Shown here piece by piece: positions 41,861-55,179 of a DNA stretch of 64,000 nucleotides. The position numbers and the translations under genes were made by a program. Within the stretch, counting starts at the first letter, position 1. The number at the start of each line of letters is the position of its first letter. Source of the stretch: Erodium maritimum (taxonomy: Eukaryota; Streptophyta; Magnoliopsida; Geraniales; Geraniaceae); the NCBI GenBank assembly GCA_963921825.1, contig OY997595.1, positions 18,159,228-18,223,227 of the forward strand, in the 5' to 3' direction. Below the pieces are notes generated by a model that worked only from the letters and a program-made list of their open reading frames with translations, was not told where the DNA came from and ran no database searches.

Positions 41861-44800
41861 CTACCTTGAAGAAAGAACAGGTTTAGATGATGACGTGTCC
41901 GTTCTATTTAGACATTTCTTCCTGTATCTCCACACTACTTGGATGGTCACTGCTGCAACCGTTCTCCAGTAGGGCGATTCATACCTGAAATGTAGAATAA
42001 AAGCACATCAATTTAGTTTTGTATGCATATTCAGAGCTGAACAACACTATTTCAAGTAGCACGACCAACGACCAAAGCTTGCTTGTCCAACTGAGTAAGT
42101 GCTTGAACTCGGCCGTTTGAGATTAGGGTTCCAGTCCCAACAACGATACTTTCTTCCACCTTTCTCACCTATTTCTGACTCTTGTTGGGCCTCTCTCTAT
42201 CTCTTTTAACTTATACTAGGCCTCTTTCTCAAGGCGGGAGGTCTTGTTTCAATATTAGACTTTCTTTCCAGTTTATAGGATGTCTTGAGCCCATGGTACA
42301 TCAATCTTAAAGTCCAAGAATAAAAAAAAAGTTTGGTATTTCCTGCTTCTGCATAAGCAAGTGAATCCAAATCTTGGCACACATTGCAGATAGAAAAATA
42401 TAGCACGATGAGTGTGTAGAAACAACCTTATAGCTCCTTGAACACGTGGGTTTCTCAAGAATCTCGAGAAGCGTCTGGTAACCTCTTCAAGATCAGCAGC
42501 TTGGAGTGAAAATGCTTCTACATTCGTTAAGCATCGAACCATCCTATTGCTAATTAACCTCTGCCCCAGGATCCTTCTTTTTCTAACATCTGCATACATG
42601 AACAGTTTTCCGTAAGCCTATAATGTAGTCTTGGGTTATGTGCAACTCCAAATATATACGCACCCAATACGAACTTATATACCTCTGTTTACAGAAGAAT
42701 GCTCAAGACACCAAGAGAGTAATTCTTCCCCACAGGCATCTCCTTCGGACAATGGAACTATATTTCGATCCTCACCTATGCTCTCCATTTTCCCTCGCAC
42801 AATGAAGACCATCTTCTCGACCAAACCACCGGGATACAATATTTTACTTCCTTTGATGTATATCTTTTGTCTTAGTCTCTCACAAATGGCATCTAAGATG
42901 GGTTCATCTATGAGTGCAAAAATACGGACCTGTAAAAGGATAGTTTTGAGGATCTCTATCACAAGTAATCAGTAAACGTGCATCATCCTATGTGCTGCTT
43001 TCTTTAATTGTTTGTACCAAAACGAGTGTGTAATTACCAATGACATCCTTGAATGAGTTTGTTACAACCACTTAGCAGGTTAGCATATGGGGGCATCTAG
43101 GGAAATTCAAACACTTATCCTTAATTTTTGTTGAAAAAAGATATGGGGCTTGCTGTGGGAGTAACAAATAAAATGATTTGGGAGCCATCAAACAAGTGAT
43201 TTGTGATACTCATGAAGGTGAAACTCACTTTCTTAACGAATTTGAAGAGATGGCATCTTATGTCTTTCTGAAGGTCTTCAGGCAAATCCTCCAAAAGCCT
43301 TCCTTCGTTTACGCCTCTCGTTGCAACCCAGTTGTACCGTTCAGCTTCTCGTACTTGCCTGGTATGATAATCCCGAGTTATGAAGAAAAAGAAAAAAATG
43401 TAAACGTACATAAAAGCATGAAATGAGGTACATCAGTAAAAAGAAGAGGGAGTGATGTAAATATGGTTTTCATGATGGCCTTCTGAAGTTGTAACTACTA
43501 ACTAGATACCAATTTACTTATATTATTATTAAGACATGTCAAACCAAATGATGTTACCATAATGCTTCATTATTAGAATGAGAAAGAAACACATGATCAT
43601 TGAGATTTGATATGATTTCAGAATGCCACCTCTTAAGTTCTTCTGGTAGGCGACGATGGTTCATCCACTGCTCTACATCACGACTTCTTAGTGACATTTC
43701 TAACCTCCTGCAGGAACCAAAGTCATTATTTCCGACATAGACATATCATGATGAAACGAGAATAAACCCTTCGTTATTAGAAAGGCTAATTACCTCCGAA
43801 CAAGAGCTTGGAGGAAGTTCTGTATATTTCCAATGAGAAGAGCAAACAACAGGAGGCCCACCCCGATGATGGTCATGGTAAAAAGGACTTCCTTGATCCT
43901 ATAGCTAGGAGTTTGGTTGCCAGCCAAAGTACTGATTTGCTTTTACAAAGCCCCAAACATAAGATTATCATATTAACAATGAAAAACACAGCATAATGTG
44001 GATAAGGCGTACCTGGAAACCCCAAAACAACGAATACACGTATCTTGTGATTCCATTGTGCTCTGTGGTAAGATTGACAGTTCGGAGGTAGATTCCATAG
44101 TAAGAATCATCTGGGCTAAAACAATTAGTAGCTTTCTCATTGGCCGTCCACGATAATTCACTTCGATACATCAAATTATTCTCAAACCCACAATCTATGA
44201 ACTCTTCACATGACGTAATATTAAAGGCCTGGCAGGCTTCTTGCAGACATTCATCCACTCTCTGCCACGACAAATTAAAAAAAAACAAGTCAACTGTTAA
44301 GTACCAACACTGAAGCATGTGATAGCTATAAGAGTAACAATACAAAAACATTCTTATAAGTTACATCACATGCATGGAGGAAATATTTTAAACTATTCAT
44401 GGGTCACGCATACCTGTAACCCAAAGAGATACCAGCAAGAACCTACAATGTGCCCGAACAACACAAAAGTAAGAAGATTGATGACAAAATTAGCTCTAGC
44501 CGACTCAAATACAAAGGCGCTTGATGATTGACCACCAATAGAAGGTAGAAACTTATATAGTCTCAGAGTATACTGAATCAGCATTGCTGCCTGTACTAGA
44601 TTCTTTGTAGAATTTGTTCCAAATGGCCACAAGAACATCCGCACTCCCAACAGTATCGCAATCTGCATATTATTTATTCACTGAGTGATGAGTGAACAAA
44701 ACAGATTTGTAATGGCCTAACAATTACATGAAGCATGCTTTATATGGTTGATTGCCCATTTCATGATAAAAAAATGTAAGCTCGAGATATTATAAAGGTA

Positions 44801-47550
44801 CTGGATTCTCATTTCTTTCGAAGTCTAAATGCTGCCCCATGCTCTACGCTTTGCATAATACAATAATAAACCAAATAAATATTGCAGTCCTTATTGTGAG
44901 GATTTCAATTGAGGATGCTGGTTCATCACTTCTCTAAACCAATCCATATTAAAGGTTACACTGGCACTAACATGCTTCTCCAAGAATACTTCTACTTATA
45001 TTCAAGAAGAATATCTAAACCTTATATTCCCACAAATCCTCAAAATGTTCCTTGGTTGCCAGTTACCATTCACAAAATATTTTATCAAATAGTACAAATG
45101 AAAGAATTTGGCAGGTTCATAAAACATTTTGCATCTGGTTATGCACTTGTATCTGTTCAGCTACAAGATGTTCATACATAAAGCTTATAAATATAAGTAT
45201 AAACCAACTGCAAATTACTAGCTTATTCAAGATACTTTACTTGTGGAAGTGGTAACACCGCAGGCAGATCAAGAATAAAGTATCCGCACAAGTATTTGCG
45301 CACAATTTTCTTTGGTTGGTCAACTAGCTCACCAGCACCTACTACTCTTGACTCTGGGGCTACATAGGCCATCCTAAACTGCCAAAGAGAAACAGAAATT
45401 GAAAGAGACGTGATGCAGAAGAGTTATAGTTCACACAATCAATAGAGGTAATGATCAAAGGCAGCGAAACAAACAGTAAATCAAAGGCTATTTACGGTCA
45501 AATTGTTCTGAATAGTCCTAAGTTTATGCGTTTTAGTTCAGTTTAATCACTATCGAAGTTATCCCACAGTGAGTTTGGCAATCCTAAACATGGGTTTTGG
45601 TCCAATTCAGTCCTAGATGTTATTCCAAAATAATCCTAAATTTATCCATTATTGTAAATATCAACAATTAGCTAAAATGGTCCATCATTACATGAAGAAG
45701 ATGTGTGCTCTAAAATCTACTATTACAATTGTTACAACTATCTATTAAAACCTCATACGCAACACAAGTTAGAAATATGGATAATCATTTATCTTCCATC
45801 AGAGACACGTTCTTCTCTGGAATGAAATAAAATACAACTGCAAACCTGAAAAAAAAAACACTTCCAAAGAGTCAGAAATAGTTTACCTGCAGGAGCATAT
45901 CCAATAAGAAAATGAAATCAAACAAGCTTCTAAGAACCACAAATACTATGGTCCAGGTCCAGTTAATAACTATGCAATTAAAATCCTGCACACAACAACA
46001 GTGAGCTTTTAGATGGGCTAATATTTCACACAAGAAAGAAACAACTAAATAATGTCATGTATCAGGAAGGCCAAATATGAAGCACAATATGCTACACCCT
46101 AGAAGACAAACAGCATAAGAAAAACAATGTACAAGTGTTCAACAAACATCTAAAATAAGACTGACATTCAAGTGAACTGTCCGTTTAAACAATAGTTTTA
46201 TAAACATTATCATAAACAGCTTCCAATTTTCCAAAGCATACCCGTCGAACAGAGATCAAGAAGAAAAACATTGGGTCGAGAAAAATTGCCATCGAGTAAG
46301 AAATGATGAAAAATTTGTTCCATCGTTGAACAAACTTAGTATGTGGGTTCATGACGCCAAAAACATAAGGATGAAGAGAAGAGAAAATCCTCCTTGCCCA
46401 ACATTTAGCATCCCCATAAAGATAATTATGGATCTGCAAACAAGAAAGAAATGGAAACTGTATCAGTTCATGTAGTCAATGGCCACCACCACAAATGATA
46501 TTCCATACAGATATCATGACAGTGAATTGTAAACAAATAATATGATAAGCAAATTGTGTTTGGCAACCAAAAGAGTTCCTAGAAATATAAATGCATTTTG
46601 CAGACAATAACAAAGAATACTTTCATGCTCATGCATGCAAAATGACACATATGGGATAATGCAGATTGAATGAGATATTTTGAAAGAAAAAGAAACAAGA
46701 TAATCTGAAATACCACCACAACTGCTTATTCTATAGCATTCTCTTACCAAGCAATTTTTTTATTTATTTAATTTCCTACACCCTTTTTTGATGCTCCAAT
46801 AGGTCAGAGATAGTACATACTTCCCTACCAAAAGTAACTATGGCACTCAAGTTTAATGCCACAAATTTAGAGAAAAGTTGTATCAATACAATGAAAAATC
46901 ATATTATAATGGAAAATTCGGGAATGTGGCTGGAATTACTTTTTGATCAACTCCTGAAACATGTCATATAATCAAAATGGAAATATAGTTACAAATTCAA
47001 CAATGATACAAACAGAAATAACATTTGGGTTTCTTGAGATAGTAAATACCTTGGGATCAAAGGGACCTGAAGCCTTTCTATTTTTCTGGCCTGCTGGCTT
47101 GAAATTGTAATATATTGGACAAGTCGTGCAGTAGGGATCATTACACTTTCCCAATTGCCCAGACCTCTGTAAATGTTCATTTCTTCCAGCGTTGTTGTTA
47201 TCTGGCCAACCATTCTGTTGAACTTCACTAAAAGAAGGAAACTTTTGCACCACAGTTTCTGGTGCTTGCTGCCCTGTTACAGATTGGTTTCGCTGAAAAA
47301 GGTTTTGAGTTTGACGGTTAATATATAGCGGACCACTCATCTGTACGAATGGAGTTTTTCTTTCAGTCCGCAAGGGACCAGTGTGGCCTACAAGTCTAGT
47401 TTCCCTTTCATAGGACTCTGTAGGAGGAATAGATAATGATGCACTTCGTGTCCTAGAAAGAAATGTCTGAAGTCGAGAATCAATACATTCTACTGATTCT
47501 TGACCTGTCACTGATAGCATCGGTGCGTCATCTCTCTCAGCATCTTCCAT
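41861..47550 (-). CDS. Cyclic nucleotide-gated ion channel, CNGC19/20 type, 12 coding exons
   Basis: Plasma-membrane cation channel gated by cyclic nucleotides and tuned by calmodulin; CNGC19/20-type channels act in Ca2+ signalling and immunity. Coding exons: 47550-47050, 46433-46242, 45985-45887, 45378-45241, 44662-44414, 44261-44013, 43939-43794, 43707-43630, 43358-43229, 42929-42683, 42589-42427, 41984-41861. All introns are GT-AG, phases agree, and the 2316-nt frame is open (771 residues, close to Arabidopsis CNGC20). Visible parts: Cys-rich N-terminal NDPYCTTCPIYYN; S1 near FFIISYSMAIFLDPMFFFL; further membrane segments in exons 3-6; pore with STLAGNQ (AGN filter); nucleotide-binding domain in exon 10 (MVFIVRGKMES, GEELLSWCLE); IQ-like motif TIQVVWRYRKK near the end. 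No coding defect seen. Confidence 0.93.
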
Positions 47551-48358
47551 TTCTCAAGAACTATACCTAAGAAAAAAAAGGAAGAGTATATTAAATGCAG
47601 AAGAATGTAATAATAGATCAGTATTGCTGAGGGAGAGAATAAGATGGGATGACCCCATGGCTAATTAGGTGAAGAAAAAGTACACAATTCCAGTTCTTAC
47701 AATAGAGCTAATGAAAAGATGAAACCATGGCTTATTGCTCTAGAGATTTGAAGTTTAAGTCGCACAGGTGAACAAAAGGAGGGTAAGACGCTGCACCCAC
47801 TAGGGATAACTGAACCACTTTTAAGTTAATCTGTTTGAGGATGTTGAAGTTGTGCCCCACATTCTTTAACTCCATCAGCTCGAGCTTTTTGGTTGAATCG
47901 GGCTTTAACACCATTTTGTTATGTTTTTCTTCTCTTGGATTGCATCATTTGGGTTTTTGACACAAACAAGCTCAACCAAGTTCCTATTCAAGGTTACCCT
48001 GGAGCACCAGGTGCCTAGTTGTGTTTCTCTAGTTTCAAACCAACAAAGCCTCCTAAGTACAGCAAGGATTTGTAGCTAGTTTAAGTCTCACAGTTTCTGT
48101 GATTGGGGCTTTACTTTTCCAGCACAGACAACAAAAATCAAAGTAAACCCATTTGTGCCACAAACAAAAACCTATGAGCACACAAATACAAATGGGTTTC
48201 TTCCAATTCAATGCAACAAAACAGCAGAAAGGAGACATATCAGTTCACCAACACAACGGCAAAACATAGGAAACCCCAAACGTCATCATCAACAACCAGA
48301 AGGGAAATTAAAAAAACAAAACAAAAAAAATCATTTTTTCTAGAAAAAATAGGAAACC
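47551..48358 (-). other. CNGC 5' leader with probable intron
   Basis: A plausible splice acceptor TTCTTAG at 47573-47567 lies 16 nt before the ATG, and a plausible donor CAG/GTTTCC at 48358/48357. This would give an intron of about 790 bp in the 5' UTR. Inferred from splice signals only. Confidence 0.45.
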
Positions 48359-48643
48359 TGGTGCTGGAGCTTGAATCAACAAGTTGGGAAGAAGAAGACC
48401 AAGAAGATGCTTCAGTCTATATGACACTTTGTTCATTTCTTTTGACCACATGCTTCGAATTTCACACTCAATACTCTTATTTTTCTCTTTTTCCGGTGGC
48501 TGTTGGGAGAGAAAAACAGTAAATTAAGAGAAAGAGCGGAGTAAGTCTTTGTCTTTTCCCAGTCAACGTCAACTTACAAAGCTTTTCTTCCGTTTTTTTA
48601 CCCCTTTTTTTATTCCCACGGGAGGCACCTGTGCATGTGAGAT

Positions 48644-48680
48644 CACGTGGATTTAACGGTAAGGTACCATATATATAAAC
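48644..48680 (-). promoter_or_regulatory. Candidate CNGC core promoter: TATA-like tract and G-box
   Basis: TTTATATATATGG on the minus strand (48667-48679) could be the TATA box. CACGTG (48644-48649), a bHLH/bZIP site, lies about 20 bp downstream, near the expected start of transcription. Confidence 0.4.
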
Positions 48681-48849
48681 GGACCCATAACTCATTGTTC
48701 AAAAGAATTTTTGTATGGGTCCCTCCAACATTCGGTAAGAACACCCCTAATGATAAACCTGTGATTTGAAGTACTGGTTCGGATATATTTTAAGTTTTTC
48801 TCCTCTAAATTAGTGTTTCATATCACTACATCTCCAATAACAAACAATT

Positions 48850-51800
48850 TTTTTTTGAAACGAAGTGTGAATTTTATTAATTGAACTTTTGTAAGATAGA
48901 CATAAATGCAGTCGGAATAGTTAATCCAGACCACAAGAGGACAGACACAGAACGGGTTTCCCGGGCTAGCCAGTGGGCTGCACCGTTCGCTGACCTAGAA
49001 ATGTACTCGAGTTTGACATCCTCGAGAGTAGTGAGTAGGGACCTGCAGTCGTCGACCAATCGTCTCAGTGGGGAAAAGACCTGGTGTGTGCCTTGAATCA
49101 GGTGTACCAGGTACTGAGCGTCACTCTGTATGATGACCCTGGACGAGTGAGAGGCGTGTACCCATTCCAGGGCCTTCCAAATCGACATCGCCTCCGAGTA
49201 TTCGGGGTTGAGTGCTCCGCTTCCATATCCATTCCGTGCTTCTCGGACCCCTCCCGTGTCTGTACGGCAGATCCAACCTCATCCAAATTGTCATGAGGCC
49301 GCAAAGGTCGCCCCGTCAACATTGATCAAGAGCCACTCAGGGGGAGGGGGTTTCCATTTAGTCTGTGTCGATCGGGGGATAGCAACTGGCTTCCGGAGAC
49401 CCAATTGTGCTTCCGACCAGCTATGTTGGTTACTGAGAACCGTGGCAACCAATTCTTGTGGGGTGGAGGTCGCCCGGTCCAAGACCATAGCATTTCTCGC
49501 TTTCCATATCTCCCAGAGCACGAGGCAGGCTTTGCTCCGGGTCTCAGCCTCCGGTATCAGGAAGAGGGCCGAGAGCCAATCAGTTAAAGAAGACGATGAA
49601 GGATCAAGAACAGGTAGGCCCGCTTTATCCCAGACCGACTTCGCACGGACAGGACAGCAGAAGATGGTCCGTAGTTTCCGAGTCTGATTGACACATCGGA
49701 CAGGTGGCCGGAATGGGGACGAACTTGGTTCGGAGGTTCATGGCGACCTGTAGCGTACCTGAAATGGCCCGCCATATAAAAACCTTGATCCGTGGTTGAA
49801 TGTCTTGATCCCAGATACCCGTCCATACCGTTGTCCCTGTAGAAACGTGCCATCGACCGTTCTCTCTGGATAGGGCCCTATAGCGCTCTTTGACTGAATA
49901 CTCACCTCTGATATTGTACTTCCAGGACCATCTGTCTGTATGTTGGGGAAGGGGCGGGGGCACCTGAAGGATATCCTCAACAATAGCTGGAGGGAGGATC
50001 GACTGAATTTTCTACACATCTCATTCATGGTCGACGGTGGCTAAGTCCGACACCATAAGAGCCGGTGTGATATATGTATGCATAGGAATAACCGGGTTAT
50101 CCCCCAGAAGCCAAGGAGGTCCCTCAACCATAGTAGTTCGACCGTCACCGATAGTACGAATCAGTCTCTCTCGGAGCAGGCCCTGCGTGCCACGGAGACC
50201 CGACCAGATTTGACTGGGTCCATTCTCTCCTCCCGCCGTCAGGAATTCACCATGTGGGTAGTACCATGCCTGAAGAATTCGAGCCACCAGACAGTCGGGT
50301 TGAGTAACCAGTTTCCACCCCATTTTTGCCAGCATTGCAGTATTCATATCTCGCATGTCTTTGAAACCCATCCCTCCATCCTCCTTTGGCCTACACAATT
50401 TCGCCCAGTCCTGCCAAATAATCGGTCTTGTTCCCCTGGGAGTTCCTGTCCACCAGTACCGAGCTAGTGCGACATGGATTTTGTTGATTGATTCCCTCGG
50501 GAACATAAACACGCTCATCGCGTAGATTGGCATGGCCTGGAGGACTGATTTGATCATAACCTCCTTCCTTCCTGCCGACAACATCTGACCATCCCATGTC
50601 CCAATTTTGGCCACTATCCGGTCACATAAGAATTGGAGACTCTGTCCTTTTTTTCGGCCCAGCATATTGGGGACTCCCAAGTACTTAGTCGGCCCCGAAA
50701 TTTCCTGGATGCCCAATATGTTACAACATGTTGCTCTGTTAGCCAAAGTTGTATTAGTACTGAAGAATATGGACGACTTGCCTTTATTTATAACTTGACC
50801 TGAAAGGCGTCCAAAGGTTTGAGGATATTACTCAGATGGGTCGCCTTTTCTTGATCCGCCCTGCAGAGTATATAGCAGTCATCCGCAAAAAATATATGAG
50901 ATACCAGCGGAGCCCCTAGAGCTACTGATACCCCATGAATATGTCCAGCTCTTTCTGCCTGAATGAGCATCCGAGATAGACCCTCCATACAGAACAGAAA
51001 TAGGTACGGCGATAGGGGGTCACCTTGTCTGATACCCCATCCTGCTGTAAACGGTGCCATATGCTTCCCGTCAGAACTGACCGTATACTCGATTGCTCTC
51101 ATACACGCGAGTACCATCGCCCGCCAGCCCATATCAAAACCGAACGCTCCCATCATAGATCGTAAGAAATACCACTCCACTCTGTCGTAGGCCTTACTCA
51201 TATCTAATTTCAAGGCCATGAAACCACGTTGTCCCTGTGTTTTACGCCGGAGAGTGTGAATTATCTCATAGGAAATGATGACGTCGTCCTGGATATGTCT
51301 TCCCGGGACAAACGCCCCCTGGTTTGTGGAGATTATCGGGTCCAGTAGGGGTTTGATCCGATTGGCCAAGACCTTAGAAAGAATTCTAAAGATCACGTTG
51401 CATAAGGCAATGGGCCTCAGTTCCGCAATCTTCTTCGCCCCTGGAACCTTCGGGATCATAATCAAGGTGGTATTGTTGATATCCTGATCAATAGTGCATG
51501 TCAGGACTGCAGTGCGGACAAAGTCAATGACCTCCGGAGCCAGAGTATCCCAATAATGTTGGAAAAACTTTGGATTGAGTCCGTCCGGTCCTGGGGATTT
51601 CGACGGGCCCATTTGGAACACTGTGTGGCGTACCTCTTGATCCGTTACCCGTTGCGTGAGTAGTAAATTCGGTGCCGAGGTGATCATACACGGGACTGGC
51701 ATGGGGAGTTCATAGTCTTCGATGTCGCCTGCTGTGAAGATATTAGCAAAGTATGAGTGGAGCAGGTCACTCATTCCTGTATTCCATTGCACTTCTACTC

Positions 51801-53593
51801 CATCATCATTTATCAAGGATTTGAGCTTGTTTTTCACCTGGCGCTTGGTGGACGATCTCTGAAAGAATCCTGTGTTACGGTCCCCTTCCCCAAGCCAGTG
51901 TTGTTTCGCTCTCTGTCGCCAGAACTGTTCCTGTGTAGCCAGTGCCATGTTATACTGTTTTTGAATTGCCAGTCTATTCCTGATGCCATGTCTGTCTGTT
52001 CGGCCATTCAACTCAGCAAGCCTCCGCTGTAACCTTCGAATCTGGTTAATGTTGTCCCGAAAGATCGTCTGGCCCCACTCATCCAAGGAAACCCCGATGT
52101 CCTTAATGTGATGCTTGATATGGCGATTCCCCGGCTGACCCCATTCTGTCTAAATCAATGGGCCACACTCCGGATGATCAATCCACATATTCTCAAACCG
52201 AAACTGGCGAGGCCGTCGTTCCATTGGTTCCTTCTGGATTTGGAGAAGGATGGGTTTGTGGTCCGAAGTCGATATGCCCAGGTTCTGTAACTCCACATCC
52301 TTGAATCGGGCTCGAGCCTATGGGGAGATAAAGGCTCTATCCAGCTGGCTTTCCACTAGCGACTTAGCATCCTGACCTCGTGCCCACGTGAACTGGTACC
52401 CTTGCAGTGGCACCTCTTCCACTCCAATATCCGATACGGCCTGCTGGAAGCCTTGCATAAGGGGTAGTGGGTATACCCCCCCACCCCTCTTTTCTGACGG
52501 ACGTAAGATTCCGTTGAAATCCCCCATTAGGATCCAATCAGCCGGTGCCGGGATTGTGGCCAGATGTCTCAGGTTTGCCCACGTCAAATGCCGACGCTAC
52601 CATATCAGTTCCCCATAGATACCTGTGAACCGGATAGGTGCTTCCTGACCTAACTGTACGGACGTGTCGATATGTGATTGTTGCATCGAAAGTACTGTAA
52701 CCTTGCATTGTTCAGTCCACAACATCATCACACCTCCTTTATTTGTCGGGGGCCCGGGTCCCGGAATGGCCTGCGGTACGAATCCCAGAATGCCCGTGCC
52801 TCCATGGAAGCCAAGCGTTCTACGCAGGATAGCAAGACGCGATCGCGAATTCCGAGATTCCATGTGACGGGTCTCCGTCAGGAAAAGGATGTCGGGTTTG
52901 TGTCGGGCCACCAAATCCTTCAATTGGCGTCGGTTATGGTCCGTACCTAGAACTCTACAGTTCCAAGCCAGCAGGATAGGCATAATAACAAATGAAGAAA
53001 CCCTAGGAACGGAAGAAGTACCTGTCGGCGCCCTGACGGTGGGAGATGACTGCCGGCCTGGTGTGTCCGCCAATTCTCCCTCAAATGACTAGCAGGAGAC
53101 GAGCAAGAATCTGGGAGCACGAAGCAGGAGCCAAGACTATCGGAAAAGCCCGACGCTGTGGCGAAATCGATCATATTTGTCTTGGTGAGCCGTCGGGAAC
53201 CAGAGAAGGTTCGGAAGTCGCTGGCAATTGTCAGCGATGAGCCGTCGGGATCCAGGGAGGATCCGGATGACGCTGACGACTCGGGCGACTGGGGCGGCCA
53301 AGGCGAATCAGATACTTGTGGGATCGATTCCCGACCTAGGGAGAGAGATCGGGTTAGGGATCTGCAGCCAGGGGGGCGGTGGTCCTCGGTAGAGCGAGTG
53401 AGCGACGACGGGACTGGATGCCGGTGACCGACGCGGACCGAGCAGGAGCGGCTGCGACGGCGGCGGCGGCGACCCGAGTAGGGTAGAATGTAACCTCAGA
53501 GATGTTGAGTGGAGAGCAGTGTAAAATAGTTACAAATCATGATAAATTAGACATGAAGTAATAATTTACACAAATAATTGGAGGGTCAATCTG
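48850..53593 (-). mobile_element. LINE (L1-like) with 13-bp target duplication
   Basis: ATAACAAACAATT is duplicated at 48837-48849 and 53594-53606. The A-tail (T-run 48848-48856 on plus) lies at the minus-strand 3' end, next to the duplication. It contains ORF2; no recognisable ORF1 with zinc knuckle remains, and 53074-53593 is GC-rich then A+T-rich DNA with broken frames. Total 4.74 kb, so probably 5' truncated or rearranged. Confidence 0.92.
48877..52983 (-). pseudogene. LINE ORF2: endonuclease, reverse transcriptase, zf-RVT, RNase H
   Basis: Likely start ATG 52983 (MPILLAWNCR). Endonuclease: DILFLTETRHMESR, WILMGDFNGIL. RT: SKSPGPDGLNPKFF, RPIALCNVIFRILSKVLANR, RQGDPLSPYLFLF and the catalytic FFADDCYILC. 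After a frameshift near 50795: TKYLGVPNMLG, then RYWWTGTPRG. A zf-RVT segment (WRAISGTLQVAMNLRT, CPMCQSDSETTDHLLLSC) and a plant-type RNase H (LINVDGATF; IIQSDAQYLVHLI) follow. Defects seen: in-frame stops near 52595, 52315 and 52153, the frameshift at about 50795, and at least two further shifts in 49100-50030. The protein nicks the target and primes cDNA there; this copy looks young but broken. Confidence 0.9.
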
Positions 53594-53701
53594 ATAACAA
53601 ACAATTAGTTATTGTTTGAAGTCAGTATTTGCATTTTCAATATTTAGAAAAATCACCTTTAATACAACTACTATTTTTATCTGTATCAAATTTAAAATAC
53701 A

Positions 53702-54960
53702 TTATATTACTCTAATTATTAGCAAGATCTCTAAATTTAACTCATATGTGATCGACGAGGTCGGCGTAGAGACTGTGATGAACATCTCGATTGTAGATCC
53801 TTCCTCTATGCCCCATGATACTATCCAAGTCCACCGTTGGTGGTGGTCCTCTACGGGTCGTTGGGTTCGGAGCACTAATATTTGCAAACAGATCAGTGGG
53901 GTACGACCTTCATTGATCCTCAACAATCATGTTGTGCAGGATAATACATGAAGTCATGATGACTGCGAGTGAGTGTCTATCCCACATTCGGCTTGGACGA
54001 GTGACGATGTGAAAGCGAGCCTTTAGAACTCTAAATACTCGTTCGATATCCTTCCTGCACACCTCTTGGATTTTAGCAAAGCATTTTTGCTTCGCCGTTT
54101 GTGGTGCTGGTATTGTCTTCACAAATGTAGCCCAACGAGGATAAATTACATTGGTCAAGTAATAAGGGGTTGTGTATTCGTTGACGTTGACCTTGAACTT
54201 AACATTTGGAGCGAAGCCTTGAACTGCCTAGTGAAATAATGTAAACTTATTGAGCACGTTGATGTCGTTGTTGGAGCCCGGTGTTATGAAAAAAGAGTGC
54301 CATATCCACAAGTCTTGGGATATGACACTCTTTTTTCGTGGTCCATGCTTGAGAATTATGCAACCCATGCCACATGACAGTTCTTCCAGTGTCATTGCAT
54401 GCAATCGAGCAATCAAAAATCTTGATGAGGGTATCTTCCTAGGCCGAGCGTCATAGATATGCCCGCCCAAAAATCTTGATGACACCAATGTAGAACTTCT
54501 TGACGCAATCCAAAGAAGTGTTCTCCATCATTCGCAAGTACTCGTCAACGGCATCGACGGGACCTCTATAACAGAGCTGACAAAGTGCTACCGTGCACTT
54601 CTGGTGTGGAGAGAATATTTGCTTCCCAGTAGCATCCTTTTGTTGACAGAAGTATGCGTACTAGTCATTGAATGCATTCATGATCCGTAGGAACAATTCA
54701 CTCAACACCCGGAAGCGTCGCCAAAATTGTTAGTCGTTGTACACCGTAGTAGGTGTGAAGTAGTCAGTTGTCAACCGCTCGTGTTCTTCGTCTCGATTGC
54801 ACTCTATCACTCTCCTCTTTGGTGGCGCCGATGATTGGGAACACTCTGCCTCCTCATCTTCGGCCCTTGGATGTATACTTCCCAAAAGTCGGTCTTGAAT
54901 TTGTTTCGTCGTTGCTGCAACCACTCTTCCCATTGTTTCTTCTATTTCTTCAGGAGTCAT
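53702..54960 (-). pseudogene. Decayed PIF/Harbinger transposase
   Basis: Start ATG 54960 (MTPEEIEETMGRVV). After several frame breaks the catalytic regions remain: SQDLWIWHSFF and NNDINVLNKF near 54270, then CRKDIERVFRVLKARFHI and CIILHNMIVEDQ near 53910-54060. It is homologous to the transposase at 29885-31294 but far more decayed, with frameshifts near 54230 and 54460-54700. No clear TIRs or target duplication were found. Confidence 0.8.
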
Positions 54961-55092
54961 TTCTATAAATCCGCCAAGGTTGGAAAACTATCCATCGATA
55001 AAAGAATAAAATTTAAAGAACGAAGTTTGAGAGAAGAGGATGTCAAGGAAGTGTAGTGGAGAAGGGTGTGAATTTGGGATAGTGGTCTTTGT

Positions 55093-55179
55093 GTATTTAT
55101 AAGAAAAAAAGTAGGGTTTTATGAAATTCTGACATCACCACGTGTCGACGTAGGATTGGGCCATCAACTAGCCGTTGGG
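55093..55179 (-). promoter_or_regulatory. Promoter remnant of the decayed transposase, with MSA-like motif
   Basis: Minus strand TTATAAATACA (TATA box) at about 55092-55102 and CCCAACGGCTA (full MSA consensus) at 55169-55179, with CACGTG between them near 55139. Confidence 0.5.

Noticed and set aside
49208..49687. 159-codon plus-strand frame
   Set aside because: Antisense shadow of LINE ORF2 (zf-RVT and RNase H region).
50078..52950. Plus-strand frames of 60-129 codons
   Set aside because: Shadows of the LINE RT and endonuclease on the opposite strand.
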